The notes beneath the pieces are model-generated. The model was not told the DNA's origin and made no database searches. It worked only from the letters and a program-made list of their open reading frames with translations. A stretch of DNA of 64,000 nucleotides. It comes from Adiantum capillus-veneris (taxonomy: Eukaryota; Streptophyta; Polypodiopsida; Polypodiales; Pteridaceae). The DNA lies in assembly GCA_014529385.2 (NCBI GenBank), contig CM043967.1, positions 12,737,001-12,801,000 on the forward strand, read 5' to 3'. The translations under genes and the position numbers were made by a program. Positions 46,862 to 58,699 of the stretch are shown piece after piece (within the stretch, counting starts at the first letter, position 1; each line of letters begins with the position of its first letter).

Positions 46862-47824
46862 ATGGCTGACAACACACAGATGTGTTCAAGATGTTTACTG
46901 ATGAATAGATTGGATGGGGACAATTACCCTATGTGGGCTTATATAATGCAACATGTCCTTGTGTCAAAGGGGTGTCAAAGGTCGTTTGGAATATTGTGCA
47001 GGACATGATGTACATCCTAGTTTTGAGGATGTAGGCGATGTTGAGGATGTTGCACATTTGGTGGCACGATTGTTGTTGCCAGAGCTGTTTTGCCTACGGC
47101 TGAGCAAGCTTGTTGGCATGTAAAAGATGCACAGGCTCATGCTTTTATTGTGTTGTCTGTGAAGTGCACTATCACTCCCAGTAAAATTTTCAAAACAGGC
47201 TTGGGATATTATGGCTGGTCTTTATGCAAGTCGTAATGAGGCTAAAATTGCATTGCTGCGTAAAGATTTGGAGTCAAAGATTATGCATGAGGAAGATGAA
47301 ATGGACACTTTACTTGCTGGTGTCAAGGATATAAATGAGCAACTTATTTTTGCAAGCCAGGTCATTTCTAAGAGCTCCCTTGTGCAAATTGTTCTTGATG
47401 CTTTGTTAGATTCTTACCAGAATTTTGCTAGTACTTGGAGATTATGACCCAAGGAAATCCTGAAGTTGTCAAGTTTGATGCATTATGCACATTGCTATTG
47501 CAAGAGTCACTTTCCAAAAAAAACAAGGCAAAATAGTGTGCAGTTGAACAGGCTTTTATTGTTGCTCAAACAAAGGTGGTAATAGTAATGTAACCAGAGT
47601 CTCATGGTTCTTCTGCGACGAGTGAAAATCTTTTGCTCCTAATGCTTTCTGCATGCAGCACTTTGTCTGGGAATTTTGGTGATAAGGGAAAAAAGAAGAT
47701 GTGTTGCCATTATTGTAAAGCTAATGATCACTTGATCAAGCAGTGTCTGAAATTGAAGGCAAAAGAGGCTAAGAAGAAAGAGGTTGGATCAACTACAGGT
47801 CCAATACAAGTGCAACTATTGTAG
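46862..47824 (+). pseudogene. Element C gag with zinc knuckle
   Basis: It starts at ATGGCTGACAACAC. RLDGDNYPMWAYIMQHVLVSKG is the conserved copia gag start. The UBN2 core is in the frame 47211-47447 (SRNEAKIALLRKDL, MHEEDEMDTLL). A canonical CX2CX4HX4C knuckle CHYCKANDHLIKQC lies at about 47704-47745, followed by a Lys-rich end. Frameshifts near 46970-47200 and stops at 47447 and after break it. Confidence 0.8.
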
Positions 47825-47859
47825 AGTCTTCTATGAAAGGAGATTGTGATGTTGATGTA

Positions 47860-48260
47860 GATGCAAAGTGGGCTTTTAGTGCAGAGTGTACTTATGCTCC
47901 TTTTGTCCATGATGCATGCATGTTAGTTGCTGCAAATTCACATGTACGGTATTTTGACAATGGTGCTACAAAGCACTGATCTATTTACCTCTCTTGAGTC
48001 TGTCCCTCATGGGAATACTCTCACTTGTGCCAACAATGCCTCTTATCCGGTTCAGGGAGTTGGAAAGATTGTGCTAACTACTACAAACGGTAGTTCTTTC
48101 ACACTTGTTGATGCATTGTATGTACTTGGGATCAAGAAGAATCTTTTGTCTGTATCTGCACTTGCTAGACTTAGTCTTGTAGTCAAATTTGTGGATGAGG
48201 GATGTACAGTACATGATCTCAGTTTCCATGATGAAATTGTTGCATCTTGCATTTTATGAG
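47860..48260 (+). pseudogene. Element C protease region
   Basis: The frame 47927-48259 carries the copia protease C-terminal part (VGKIVLTTTNGSSFTLVDAL, KKNLLSVSAL). The active-site Asp region just upstream reads FDNGATKH in another frame (DNGA where DSGA is usual). Confidence 0.7.
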
Positions 48261-48742
48261 GTGGGTTGTATAAGCTCACTTTGTATGAGAAGTGTAGGCA
48301 AAATTTTGCAAATGCAGTTGTGCATTCTAAGGCTATTTCAGATGCAAAACTTTGGCATGCACATTTTGGGCATCTAAATTTTTCCAATTTGCTGCATTTG
48401 TAAAAATCTATTATGGTTGCCTCTTTGTTGCCTCTTGAAGCACACGTCAAGCATGTTTGTGAAGGCTGTATTTTGGGGCAAGATACAGCATTCCAAGTTT
48501 CCAAGGATGGTTCAATTAGGGCTACATGCAGTTTGCAGCTTATGCATAGTGATGTTTGTGGGCCCATGCAAACTCCTTCCTTGGGCAATTACTTGTACTT
48601 CGTGACTTTCATTGATGATTAATCTAGGCATGCATGGGTATATCCACTTAAATCTAAGTCTGAAGTGTTTGTGTGCTTCAAACAATTTCTGACTATGGCT
48701 GAAAATGTCTCAAAATGTACTTGGGGACCCTCCGTTCCGATT

Positions 48743-48776
<34 letters not shown>

Positions 48777-49290
48777 GTGTATGTCTCATGAATTTAATGC
48801 ACTTCTGGCTAGTCGTGGGATAAAACACCAATGTACAATGTCGTATACACCTCAGCAAAATGGTGTTGCTGAGAGGAAAAATAGGTCACTTACAAAAATG
48901 GCACAATGTATGGTCAAAATTCAAGCTTTGTTGCATACATTTTGGCTTGAGCCCATAATGTATGCCACTTATGTACTTAACACATATCCTACAAAAGATT
49001 TGCAGTCTATGACTCCATATGAAGTGTGGCATCATAGAAAGCCTTCTATTGAGCACATGCATGTTTTTGGTTTTTTGGAACATGCTTTGGTGCCACATAT
49101 GAAACGCATAAAATTGGATGATAAGGATGTCAAATGTATTTATGTTGGCTACAGTGTTGAAAACAAAGGTTACAGGTTGTACCATCGCAAACAAAGCATA
49201 TCTTGGTCTCACAGGATGTTGTGTTTGTGTAAGATTCTGTTCAGCCCTTGTTGTCATGTACTAGAGACAATAATGTAAGTTCACAAGACA
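48261..49290 (+). pseudogene. Element C integrase interrupted by a poly-G run
   Basis: GAG-pre-integrase: WHAHFGHLNFSNL, then CEGCILGQ. Catalytic core: HSDVCGPM (first Asp) and FVTFIDD at 48622, then a 31-base G tract at 48745-48775 where the middle of the core should be. The frame resumes at 48781 with TPQQNGVAERKN (Glu region) and runs to 49278. One core stretch including the second catalytic Asp is missing, replaced or shortened around the G tract. Confidence 0.8.
48745..48775 (+). repeat. Poly-G homopolymer, 31 bp
   Basis: An uninterrupted run of G within the integrase region of element C. Its true length may be uncertain, because long homopolymers are error-prone in sequencing and assembly. 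Confidence 0.9.
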
Positions 49291-49439
49291 TTTATGACAC
49301 TTTGTTGCCTCTTTTTAGTGGTGGAAGTTTGAGTGTAAATTCCAATGAGGCAAATGTACAGCCTATGGGGGTTTTTTAAAATGTTACAGTTCATCCTATT
49401 ACTGATGCAGATGTACATGATGTACTTGATGAGGAAAGG

Positions 49440-50837
49440 GCTTAGAATGCGTAGGCTAGAGGTATGCCAAAATGGCTGGTGCATACTTTTCGTGACAGTA
49501 AATTGGATGCACTTTTGTCTAGTGGTACTCATTGAGGTTCTCACCATGCATCTTATGCATCAGATTGTTATGCTTTGGTTGTGTCTAGCTTATGTGATGT
49601 TGAGGAACCTCTGTCTTTTAATGAAGCACAAAATTCAAAAAATAGGAAGGATGCCACGCAATCAGAATATGATGCAGTTATAGCCGTTTTCTATGTGCAT
49701 TGGCAGCTCATTTTGGTTGCGATGTACATCAGTCAAACATTGTTACTGCTAAGGCTGATTTGAATGCTACTTTCAAGATGAAAGATTTGGGGTTGTTGCA
49801 TCATTACTGGACCAAATGAGAGACATATTGCTGAATTTAAGGCAGATTTCAATGCTACTTTCAAGATGAAAGATTCGGGAATGTGGTATCATTACTTGGG
49901 TATACATTTTAAGCAATGTGATGGTGGTATTGCTTTGTGTCATACAAGTTACATAGAGACATTGCTATGTAAGTTTGGACTTGAGGATTGCAAACATGTT
50001 TCCACTCCCATGGAAACAAGTTTGAAATTGAGTCTTCATGATGCTGGTGATCATGCCAATGTCACTCTTTACCAAACTAATGTTGGCTACCTTATTTATG
50101 TATGCAAGACAAGGCTGGATATTCAGTTTGCAGTCTCACAGATCAGCAGATTCATGCATACCCCAGGGTCTAAGCATTGGTAGGCTGTTAGGAGGAATTT
50201 TTGCTACTTGAGTGACACTTTGCATCTTGTCTCGTTTTATCCCAAGGGGGGATCATTGCCGCCAGATTTACATGCTTTTTCGGACTCAGATTGGGATGGT
50301 TGTTTTGACACATGAGTGTCCACAAGTGGTTTTATCTTCATGCTCGGCAGTTCATGCATATCATGGCTGAGCAAGAAGCAACCTACTATGGCCACTTCTA
50401 GTTGTGCGGCTGAGTACAAGGCAGTCTTCACAGCTACGGTTGAGTGTGTATGGCTCAGATTCCTTATGGCTGATTTGGGTGTTGGACAAGACGCTGTCAA
50501 AATTATCTACACTAACAGTCAGAGTGCATTGGCATTTGCGAGGAACCCAATTTTTCATGCTCGCACAAAGCACATTGAGGTGCATTACCACTTTGTGAGG
50601 GAGAGGCTCTCAGCAGGAGAGATCAGCTTTTATGTGCCAACACAGCACAACCTTGCAGATCTTTTCACAAAGGCATTGTCTCGTGAGAAGTTTGAAGCTT
50701 TCTGCAAAGCTTTGGGCTTACTCCCCTTTGTGGACTCATCATGTCCTCATGGCTTGTCACTTCCCTATACTCTAGGTGCCAGCTCTCATTCACCGTATCA
50801 CTCCCAACGGGGATTTGTTACCATATACATGTGGTAG
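49440..50837 (+). pseudogene. Element C RT remnant and RNase H
   Basis: Only the ends of RT remain. A start-like GMPKWLVHTFRDSKLDALLSS segment (about 49462) is followed directly by DLNATFKMKDLG and a partial duplicate at 49840-49880. The RT C-terminus is in frame 49866-50183 (YHYLGIHF, TPMETSLKLSL, TRLDIQFAVSQISRFM). RNase H is open at 50316-50837 (STSGFIFMLGSSCISWLSKK, SSCAAEYKA, then YTNSQSALAFARNP with Asn at the usual Asp, and ADLFTKAL). The polymerase catalytic core is absent. Confidence 0.8.
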
Positions 50838-51048
50838 TGATGTGTGTGAACACACCTAGGACCGTCGGAACATTTGTTTTCCTCACTAGGAGGTTTTTTT
50901 CCCCCGTGCATTGTATATATGCCCATCACTCTAGGGTTATCTTATCTTTCCATTGCACACTAAGTAATATACTCTTTGTTGTGTGGCTTGAGCTTCCTTC
51001 GTGTTCTCCAAGCTATGTGTGTTCTCTTGCAACCCTAGTTCCAATAGC
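50838..51048 (+). repeat. Probable 3' LTR of element C
   Basis: About 0.2 kb after RNase H, ending with the motif also found at the 5' end of the element. Start chosen from TGTGTGTGAACACACC near 50839; uncertain. Confidence 0.45.
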
Positions 51049-51240
51049 ACATATTCTTACATCCATTGCTTTGAGACATTCTTCTACCGGTTGTATTTAA
51101 TTGATGCCACAATCGGTTGAGCCCCCTATTGTCATAAAGTTTTATGCTTCAAATTCTTGAGACGAGCTTCCTCTTCACACTATTCAAACACATATTTCTC
51201 ACACTACTCTTTTCCCCTAGTAATGTGAATCTTGTCAAAC
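51049..51240. other. Spacer between elements C and B
   Basis: No gene. The last five bases, CAAAC (51236-51240), are the left target duplication of chromovirus B. Confidence 0.7.
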
Positions 51241-51896
51241 TTTTGGGAGTTGGGGAGACCGATTGCTTAGAAAAATCAACAATTCCTCATAGACTTCACC
51301 ATCAACATGTCACCTTCTCTTCCAAATTCACACACACACACACATACAAGAATGGATTGACAAGGAAAGAGTGTAAGAGAGTGTAAGAGGGATTGTAAGA
51401 GATGTACATAATCATGGAGTACACAAAGTAACATAACATAGTATATGAGAGAGGGAAGAAAAGATTTAGGGCATTTACACAAGAAAATCCTAAAATTATA
51501 GCCCCAAACTCCATGGCACCCTTCTTGTGGAGTTTGGTATTTAATTTATTATTTAAATTATGGGTGCCAAAATTGGAGGCCCCTCTTTTACACTTTAGTT
51601 ATGAGTGGAACACATTACTTATTGCATGACCCTCTAAGGGTGAAGTTCTCACTGTCCTACTTACAAAGCAGCCATAGTGGCTTATTGATAAAATCTAAAA
51701 TATTGTGCAATGATAAAATGACCAAGAGCATTATTATTTGCCAGCACCTCCTTCTCAACTCCCAGAATTCCAATCTACAAATCATCATGCACTCACTATT
51801 AGTAAGATCAAATAAATAATACATAATTAACCATTAAGCCATCTATCCCAATTGCAATTAACTACGTACAATAGGAGGGTGCCCAGTATCGTAACA
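51241..51896 (-). repeat. 3' LTR of chromovirus B
   Basis: 656 bp. The left edge is altered (TTTTGGGAG against TGCTGGGAG) but fixed by the CAAAC duplication. It ends GTAACA next to the polypurine tract. A short AC repeat lies at about 51330-51345. Confidence 0.88.
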
Positions 51897-51907
51897 TCCC
51901 TCCCACC
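51897..51907 (-). promoter_or_regulatory. Polypurine tract of chromovirus B
   Basis: Minus-strand GGTGGGAGGGA directly precedes the LTR start TGTTACGATAC. A GAGGACAATTTC segment lies just upstream. Confidence 0.85.
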
Positions 51908-51909
51908 AA

Positions 51910-53441
51910 GGATAGAAATTGTCCTCACTCAGTAGAGAATCAATTGGACCGTGAGTGATGGAAAGTGTGGCGAAGGTCTGGGAAGTTGCAGAAAATCTTT
52001 TCAGGCATCCGTTTGGCATTCTCTCTAGGGTGGCCTTTGAAGATCAAAAGATAGCGGTTATAAACCATGCCAATGCATGTGATGGTGGTCTCGTGATCAA
52101 CTATTTGTGCAGGGATGATTTGTTCTTCTTAGTCCATAAGTGAAGGTGGATCCTTATAAATGTGATGTCTAGGTAGGGGTCCTTTGAAAGGTCTTAAAAG
52201 ACTAATCTGGAAAGCATTGTGAATGTGCCAATGTGAAGGTAAGTCTAAATGAAATGAAACATCATTGATCACAACAGAAATTTTGAATGGACCGTAAAAA
52301 TGCGGAGCAAGTTTAACAAAAACATTAGTATCAACACGTTTGATCCTTCGTTTTTCAACACGAAGCATAACATAGTCACCTTCTTTAAATTGATGTGACT
52401 TACGGTGCTTGTTTGCATGCTTAGTGTAAAGTTCCTGTGAGTGTTTAATGGCAGACAGAATGTATACTTGCATAAACATCATGAAACTTAGCAGTAAAAT
52501 CATCGGTGACAGGCACAACATTAGAAAGGCGTGAAGCAAGAGTAGGCAGAGAATGACCATACACCATTTCAAATGGAGATTTACATGTGGCAATGTGAGT
52601 GGTGGTGTTATATGAAAATTGTAGACTATGCAGGTAATCATTCCATTTCTTGGGTTGAGAAGAAACGTAAGCTTTTAACAAGTCAATGATAGTGCGATTA
52701 GTGACTTCGGTTTGACCAGTAGATTCATGAGGGAATGCAAAAGTAAAATCAAGTGTAGTTCAAAGATTTTCAAAAACAGTAGTCCAAAAAGCACTACAAA
52801 ATTTGGAATCTCGATTAGATATTACGATTTTAGGAAAATCATGATGTGGAAAGACAGTTTTAAGAAATAGAAGTGCAGCATGATGTGCTGTGAGTGTTTT
52901 CTTACAGGGAATGAAGTATGCTTGTTTAAAAAAATGGTCAAGTACCGTCCAAATCATACCATGCTTGTGAAGAGTGAGTGAAAATCCAGTAACAAAATCC
53001 ATTGAAATATATATATTTTTCAGGTTTTTCAAGAATAGGGAGATGGTGTAAAAGTCCCAGCTTCTTACATGTTGTTGCTTTGATCTTTTCACAAATCAGA
53101 CAAGTTGAAACATACTGTTTAACATCAGTTTCCATAGTAGTCCAATAGAAATCGCGACATAAGTTTTGAAAAGTAGTAGAAAATCCTCTATGTCCAACAT
53201 AGGGTGGTTTGTACAACTCTTCAATGGTTAATGTACGAAAAGGTTTAGTTACACACAATTTATGTTTGAAATAAATAAACTTTTCTTGAATAGTGTATTC
53301 CAAAAATGTGTGCACAAAATTCTTAATCATATGCAACCATGTGGTTTTGAAATCATCATCTTGTGCATAAGTGTCAGGCATTGAATCAAATGAAATACCC
53401 ATAATGGTTGATAAAATATTAAGAGAGGGTCTTTGACTCAA
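51910..53441 (-). pseudogene. Chromovirus B integrase with chromodomain-like end
   Basis: HHCC zinc finger in frame 53441-52938 (HRGFSTTFQNLCRDFYWTTM and CLICEKIKATTC). Core: MDFVTGF, VISNRDSKFCSAFWTTVF (Asp changed context, 53092-52760), then the frames 52681-52445 and 52641-52129 with FSYNTTTHIATCKSPFEMVYG, FKEGDYVMLRVEKRR, and LPSHWHIHNAFQISLLRPFKG. After the stop at 52129 the same frame continues with a chromodomain-like YLLIFKGHPRENAKRM (about 52060-52010). Several frame breaks are present. Confidence 0.82.
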
Positions 53442-53459
53442 AGCATCAGCTACAACATT

Positions 53460-54869
53460 TTCCTTACCAAGTTAGTATTGAATGTTGGGTTGAAAATTTG
53501 AATAAAGGCAGCCCACTTAATATGTCTATCATCTATTAATGGTTGAGACAGTAAATACTTGATACTTTGTTGATCAATTTTGATGATTAACTCAGCACCC
53601 ATTAAATAGTGTTTTTAAATTATCAAGGCATGTACAGCAGCAGTCAACTCTTTGTCATACGTACTAAATTTTGCTTCAGACGGTTTTTACGCCTTTCAAA
53701 TGAAAGTGGATGGTTATCTTGCATAAGGACTACACCGATACCTTTTCCACTAGCATCAGTGACTACGACAAAGAATGGTCTATCAAAATCAGGCAATTGC
53801 AATATTGGTACATTTATCAATGCATTTTTTAGTGCATTAAAGGAACTTTCTTGCAAATCAAACCATATATAAGGAGAATTTTTTCTTTAACAGGAGAGTG
53901 AGGCAATGAGATTTGTATGCAAAGTTACGTACAAACTTCCTGTAATAACTGCATAGGCCAATAAAAGAATGAAGTTCATGCAATTCTTTTGGTCTAGGCC
54001 ATGACTGAATGGCTTCAATTTTCTTGGGATCTACATGTATTCCCTTTCCCGATACAATGTGTCCCAAATATTCAATTTCAGATTGGAAAAATGAACTCTT
54101 TTCGGGATTCAGATACAAGTGGTTGTGTTCAAGGAGATCAAATACACGTGTTAAGTGCTCTTTATGTTCTTGTTCTAATTTACTGAATATAAGAATGTCG
54201 TTGAATACAATCACAAAATCTTGATGGTCAATGAAAATTCTATTCATCATGCGTGTGAATGTGGCTGGTGCATTTGTTAGACCAAATGGCATGACAAGAA
54301 ATTCATAATGTCTCATTTGTGTTCTGAAAGCAGTTTTATAGACATCTTGGTCAAACATTTTGACTTGGTGATAACCTGATTTGAGGTCAATTTTACTAAA
54401 GATGTTTGCCCCTTTTTGTCTGTCTAATAGATCATCCACTCTAGGAATAGCGAACCTATTCTTGATGGTGATCTTGTTTAAAGCCATGTAGTCAATACAC
54501 ATACGAAAAGTTCCATTTTTCTTCTTAACAAGAAATACTGGAGCATTGTATGGTGACTACTAGGTCTTATAAGTCCTCGTCAAGCAAGTCAGTGATTTGA
54601 GTTTGTATCTTCATGTGTGCAGTTGGATTTATACGGTAAGGTGCTCTACAAGGAGGTTCACTACTCGATATATTTTCTATTTTGCGGTCATCTCGGCGTG
54701 AAGGTGGAATTCCAGGTGGTAGGTCATGCATGAAACAATTCTTAAATTGTGAAAGAAAATCATCATGTGAGGAGTTATGTGAGGTTTCAGTTTCAGTGGA
54801 GATTTGATTTACCAGCACTAGATATGTTTTCCCTTGTTTTCGAATTTCTTGTTTGGCTTGAGTGTGCAA
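53460..54869 (-). pseudogene. Chromovirus B reverse transcriptase and RNase H
   Basis: Frame 54869-54567 ends with PYRINPTAHMKIQTQITDLL, the region before RT. Frame 54502-53858 holds [44 protein letters not shown]. The catalytic motif reads VFNDI where FxDD is expected, one residue short and with Asn for the first Asp. It continues to EYLGHIVSGKGIHVDP and FIGLCSYYRKFV. RNase H begins in the frame 53856-53644 (FDRPFFVVVTDASGKGIGVVLMQ) and is broken by stops. Confidence 0.88.
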
Positions 54870-54917
54870 GAGAAGTGGAAAATTTTTATGTGCTAGTGCT
54901 GCTTGGATAGAGAAATT

Positions 54918-55343
54918 TTAGTTATTATGAGTGAGAGACATGGTACGTGTTTTATAATTAAACAACAGATCAAATTCATGATGGAATGGCATTCCCAAAA
55001 TCATGTCAAGACCAAGCAATGGTGCTACCAAAAATTTACGTGCTTGTGTAAATTCACCAATGCAAACTTCAACAGTGACTTGGGTTTTGTGATTAAAACA
55101 TTGATTATTAAGAACAGTTTTGACTTTGTGAGGTGAAGGAATTTCAGAGAGAGAGAGTTGTTGTGCCAATCGTGTAGAAATAAAATCCTGGCTACTGCCA
55201 TCATTTAAAAGAATAGTGACACCTTCACCCTTGATTGTTCCTTGTACTTTAAACGAAGTGTGAGGAGATATAGGAGTGTCTGAAGACGGGTTGTTATTGT
55301 GATCATACTCATGATCATATCCCTCACCGTAATTAGCTTCCAC
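54918..55343 (-). pseudogene. Chromovirus B protease
   Basis: A retropepsin fold in an open frame of 141 codons: GEGVTILLNDGSSQDFIST, where the catalytic Asp of the D-[ST]-G motif appears as Asn, then LLGLDMILGMPF, the conserved C-terminal strand, and a terminal LLFNYKTRTM. It lies between gag and RT. The substitution suggests loss of activity, although some plant chromoviruses vary here. Confidence 0.78.
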
Positions 55344-55502
55344 TTCATTGTCGTTGGGATTAGCATCTTCGATGAGGTTAACAGTAGCACCATTGTGGCG
55401 GTTGTTGTTGAGAGGTCTTTGGTTTGGATTTTGGGTGACTCCATTGGGTTGGCCATTGCTCTTGGCAAAACCTTTTGGTCACTTATCTGCATAGTGACCA
55501 TA

Positions 55503-56350
55503 CTAAAAACATTTGAAACACTTCACCTTTTTGTTAACATTAGAGTTTTGAGCACGACGTTGGTTGGAAGAATTTGGGTTGCCTCGCTGCTGTGTGTTGT
55601 TGTTGCCGTAAGGTTGAGAAGTTGTAGTAGAGTTGTCAAATCTACGTCTCTTGAAAAAAGTACGGCTTTGATGTTTGTTCATGTCAAAATTAGGAGAGAA
55701 AGAAGCTCTCTTGTTATGGTTAGTGTAAGCAGTTTGTTCAGTGTGAGAGGGTTGTCCACCTTTCTTCTTCTCCGCATTAAGAGCCAAATCAATAGCCTTT
55801 GATAGTGAATCCGGTTCAAACATATCTACCTCGGCACCAATTTATAGTGCTAAGCCAGATATATACTTACGCTTTTATTCTTACGACTGACATGTTCAAT
55901 AGCTTGCAATTGAACTAAACAGTTCCAAAAACGATCAGTGTAGCCCTATACATCTTCATTTTGACTCTGTCGAATTAAAGCCCACTGACGTCGTGCTTTA
56001 GCTTTATATTGTGTGGACAAAAATTGAGGTAAAAACAACTTTTTGAATGCATGCCAGGTACGTGGTCTTTTACCATGCTGTTTGGTGGCATTCCACCACA
56101 ATGCCTACTAGTGAGATGATTTGATGCATATTTTATCATTTCACATTCGGGAAAGTCTTCATCATGGAAATAGTCATCGAAATGACTAACTTATGTTAGA
56201 ACTGTGCTACCATCTTTAGTGCCATCAAAATCCTTTAAAGTGAAGGCTTTTCTACTAATTTTATTTTGCTTGGGTGCTGGTGCAAAACAGCTCGCCAGTC
56301 TGCAACAATCACATGAGTTCATAAGTGAGAGATTGTTGCAAATTAGCAAG
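55503..56350 (-). pseudogene. Chromovirus B gag
   Basis: The gag core reads WWNATKQHGKRPRTWHAFKK, then LFLPQFLSTQYKAKARRQW and DRFWNCLVQLQAIEHVS, with a stop after QSQNEDV. Then a frame at 55823-55503 continues with a Lys/Asn/Gln-rich region and CFKCF, the start of a zinc knuckle whose remainder (YGHYADK) lies past a stop and has lost the final Cys. It encodes the particle protein. Confidence 0.75.
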
Positions 56351-57765
56351 CTGCTCAGCAACTGCGGGTGCCTGTGGAAGGTGTGCCATGATTTCTACTT
56401 TTACTTTCCTTCTTTCTCTTTTTTTGTATTTTTTATATTATATATAATTTTTTTAATTTATTTATTTATATTTATATATATAAAGGAAAATGACTATGTA
56501 GTAATAGATGTATGCTCGGTTTGTGAAATTAATGAGAAAATAAAGTAAATACCAAAATAATGGGTACTTAGCTCGTAGATTGATGACGTCATCCAGTCCA
56601 AAGTATGGTGCACCGAAGTTGAGAGCGATGATGAACAATTGAGTGTTTGGTCTATAGAACAATTGAAATTTCGTCGGCAACCAATCTCCCATGTCCCCAA
56701 AAACGATGGTAATAAGAATCGACAAGATAATTTTCTCTTCACTGTAGAATTTAATTTGTACTATCGGCTTAACTTTGGCTAATGCATTGCCCTTGAAACT
56801 ATGGTGGCGGTCGTCGAGTAGGCAAAGAGCGGGTAGCCGAGGGATTTTTATTTTTTTTTCAAGGATGGATTACAAATACTTTGGATGATGGGCGGTCAAT
56901 TTTCCCTTTGAGCTACAAAGGGAATTGATGTTGTGCGGCCAAGGAGATCTGTGGGTTTCCTTTTGAAGTTTTGTGTCCACGACCGACCAAGGGTTGAGTG
57001 AAGGGGTGAATAGGCTCTTATAAGGGATGGCCTTGGTGCTCACTGGGCGGCCGGGCAAAGCTTAAGTTTAAAACACACCTTTTATGGTTAAAAAAGGTGT
57101 GAAAGGGAGAGGTCGACAGTGAGTTCACTAGCAAAGACAGCGCGCGTGTTGGGAAATGGCGAGCTCTGCAAGCCTTGTCAGGCCGAGAGGCAGAAGGCAA
57201 AACCACTCAAGGACCCAAGGCACCATCGTCAGTACCAGCCTTGCAGGGTTTGATGGAGCTCAACAGGGTTAGCCTTTTGCATGCAAGGGTTTGCTCCCAC
57301 AGTAGAATCTCATGAAGATGAACTACTTGAGCTCGTCAAAAGTCTTGATCCTTGGGGCAATCGTCAATTCTTTCCTTCTCCTTTTCAACTTGAAGGAGCT
57401 TGCCCTGGTGTTTTTGACCTCATAAGCTTTAGAAGCTCTTAAAAGGCTATCAAAGTCGTTCTTAACCTCCTTCCCGCTTCATGTTCCCAATGAATCGGTA
57501 CCTGAATTCGTTACTCCTTTTCTTTAGGATGTCGAGTCGAATTCACCAAATCTCTTAAAGCTCTTTAGAATCACTTTCTTCTTGATTGCTCACCCGCATG
57601 TCTTCACAAATCCATCAACTTTAGCAATTTATCTCGAATTAAATGTTGCACATACCCAATTATGTTGCCGATAAGTAAAATTTGTGGAATAAATTGCCAA
57701 TTAGTTTGCCAGTTCAAGGATTCCTTCAAAAATTTAAAATCCCATGCCGAATAACTCGAATCAAA
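56351..57765 (-). other. Leader of chromovirus B
   Basis: About 1.4 kb between the gag core and the primer site. An AT-rich tract lies at 56400-56490. There is no recognisable domain. The gag N-terminus may lie in the left part. Confidence 0.55.
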
Positions 57766-57777
57766 GATCTGATACCA
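57766..57777 (-). promoter_or_regulatory. Primer binding site of chromovirus B
   Basis: Minus-strand TGGTATCAGATC, one base inside the LTR; tRNA-Met type. Confidence 0.85.
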
Positions 57778-57778
57778 C

Positions 57779-57867
57779 TGCTGGGAGTTGGGGAGACCAG
57801 TTGCTTAGACAAATCAACAATTCCTCATAGACTTTGCCATCAACATGTCACCTTATCTTCCAAATTA

Positions 57868-57905
<38 letters not shown>

Positions 57906-58460
57906 AATGGATTGACAAGGAAAGAGTGTAAGAGGGATTGTAAGAGATCATGTAGACATAATCATGGAGTACAGAGAGTAACACAATTTAGTGTATGAGA
58001 GAGGGAAGGGAAATTTTAGGGCATCTACACAAGAAATGCCTAAAATCATAGCCCCAAACTCCATTGCACCCTTCTTGTGGAGTTTGGTAATTAATTTATT
58101 ATTTGAGTTATGGGTGCCAAAATTGGAGGCCCCTCTTTTACACTTAGTTCCACTTTAGTTATGGGTGGAACACATTACTTATTGCATGACCCTCTTAGGG
58201 TGAGTTCTCATCACTGTCCTACTTACAAAGCAGCCATAGTGGCTTATTGATAAAAGATCTAAAATATTGTGCAAGGATAAAATGATCGAGAGGATTATTA
58301 TTTGTCGGTGCCTCCTTCTCAACTCCCTGAATTCCAATCTACAAATCATCATGCACTTACTATTAGTAAAATCAAATAGACAGTACATAATTAACCATTA
58401 AGCTAGCTATCCCAATTGCAATTAACCACATACAACAGGAGGGTGCCCAGTCTCGTAATA
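57779..58460 (-). repeat. 5' LTR of chromovirus B
   Basis: 682 bp. It starts TGCTGGGAG in + orientation and ends CGTAATA, where the partner has CGTAACA. An AC repeat lies at about 57872-57901. Confidence 0.88.
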
Positions 58461-58465
58461 CAAAC

Positions 58466-58699
58466 ACATCATTAGTTAGCGAAAAATGGTATTTGTGTAA
58501 TTAGCATCCACTAATCCAATTGTTCATAATATCACTGTCTACAAATACTAATTTGATCGCTCCACTAGGTGAGATATCTTCAATGTTAAATGGTCAATTT
58601 ATTTTCTTCTTAAATTTAGGGATATGTTGTTTAGTGAGGACACAGTACGAAATCCCCTTTTTATAGCTCTTTGGTTATCAATATTGTGTCAAAAAAACT
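58466..58699. other. Spacer right of chromovirus B
   Basis: AT-rich and no gene recognised. The preceding five bases are the right target duplication of chromovirus B. Confidence 0.5.

Larger units (their letters stand above)
46480..51048 (+). mobile_element. Ty1/copia element C, decayed
   Basis: Plus-strand order: end of a 5' LTR (GTGTTCTCTTGCAACCCTA at 46481), Met-type primer site, gag, knuckle, protease, integrase, remnant RT, RNase H, and a 3' LTR-like end with the same GTGTTCTCTTGCAACCCTA motif at 51019. Only about 40 bp are visibly shared by the two ends, so most of the 5' LTR is lost or diverged and the edges are approximate. A large part of RT is deleted and the frame is broken many times. 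Confidence 0.75.
51241..58460 (-). mobile_element. Chromovirus B (Ty3/gypsy), structurally complete but dead
   Basis: A 7.2-kb minus-strand element with LTRs 51241-51896 and 57779-58460 and a perfect 5-bp duplication CAAAC (51236-51240 and 58461-58465). From right to left it has the LTR, primer site, gag, protease, RT, RNase H, integrase, chromodomain-like end, polypurine tract and LTR. Both LTRs carry AC repeats and share the GGGAGTTGGGGAGACC start. Stops, frame changes and substituted catalytic residues show it cannot be autonomous now. Confidence 0.92.
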
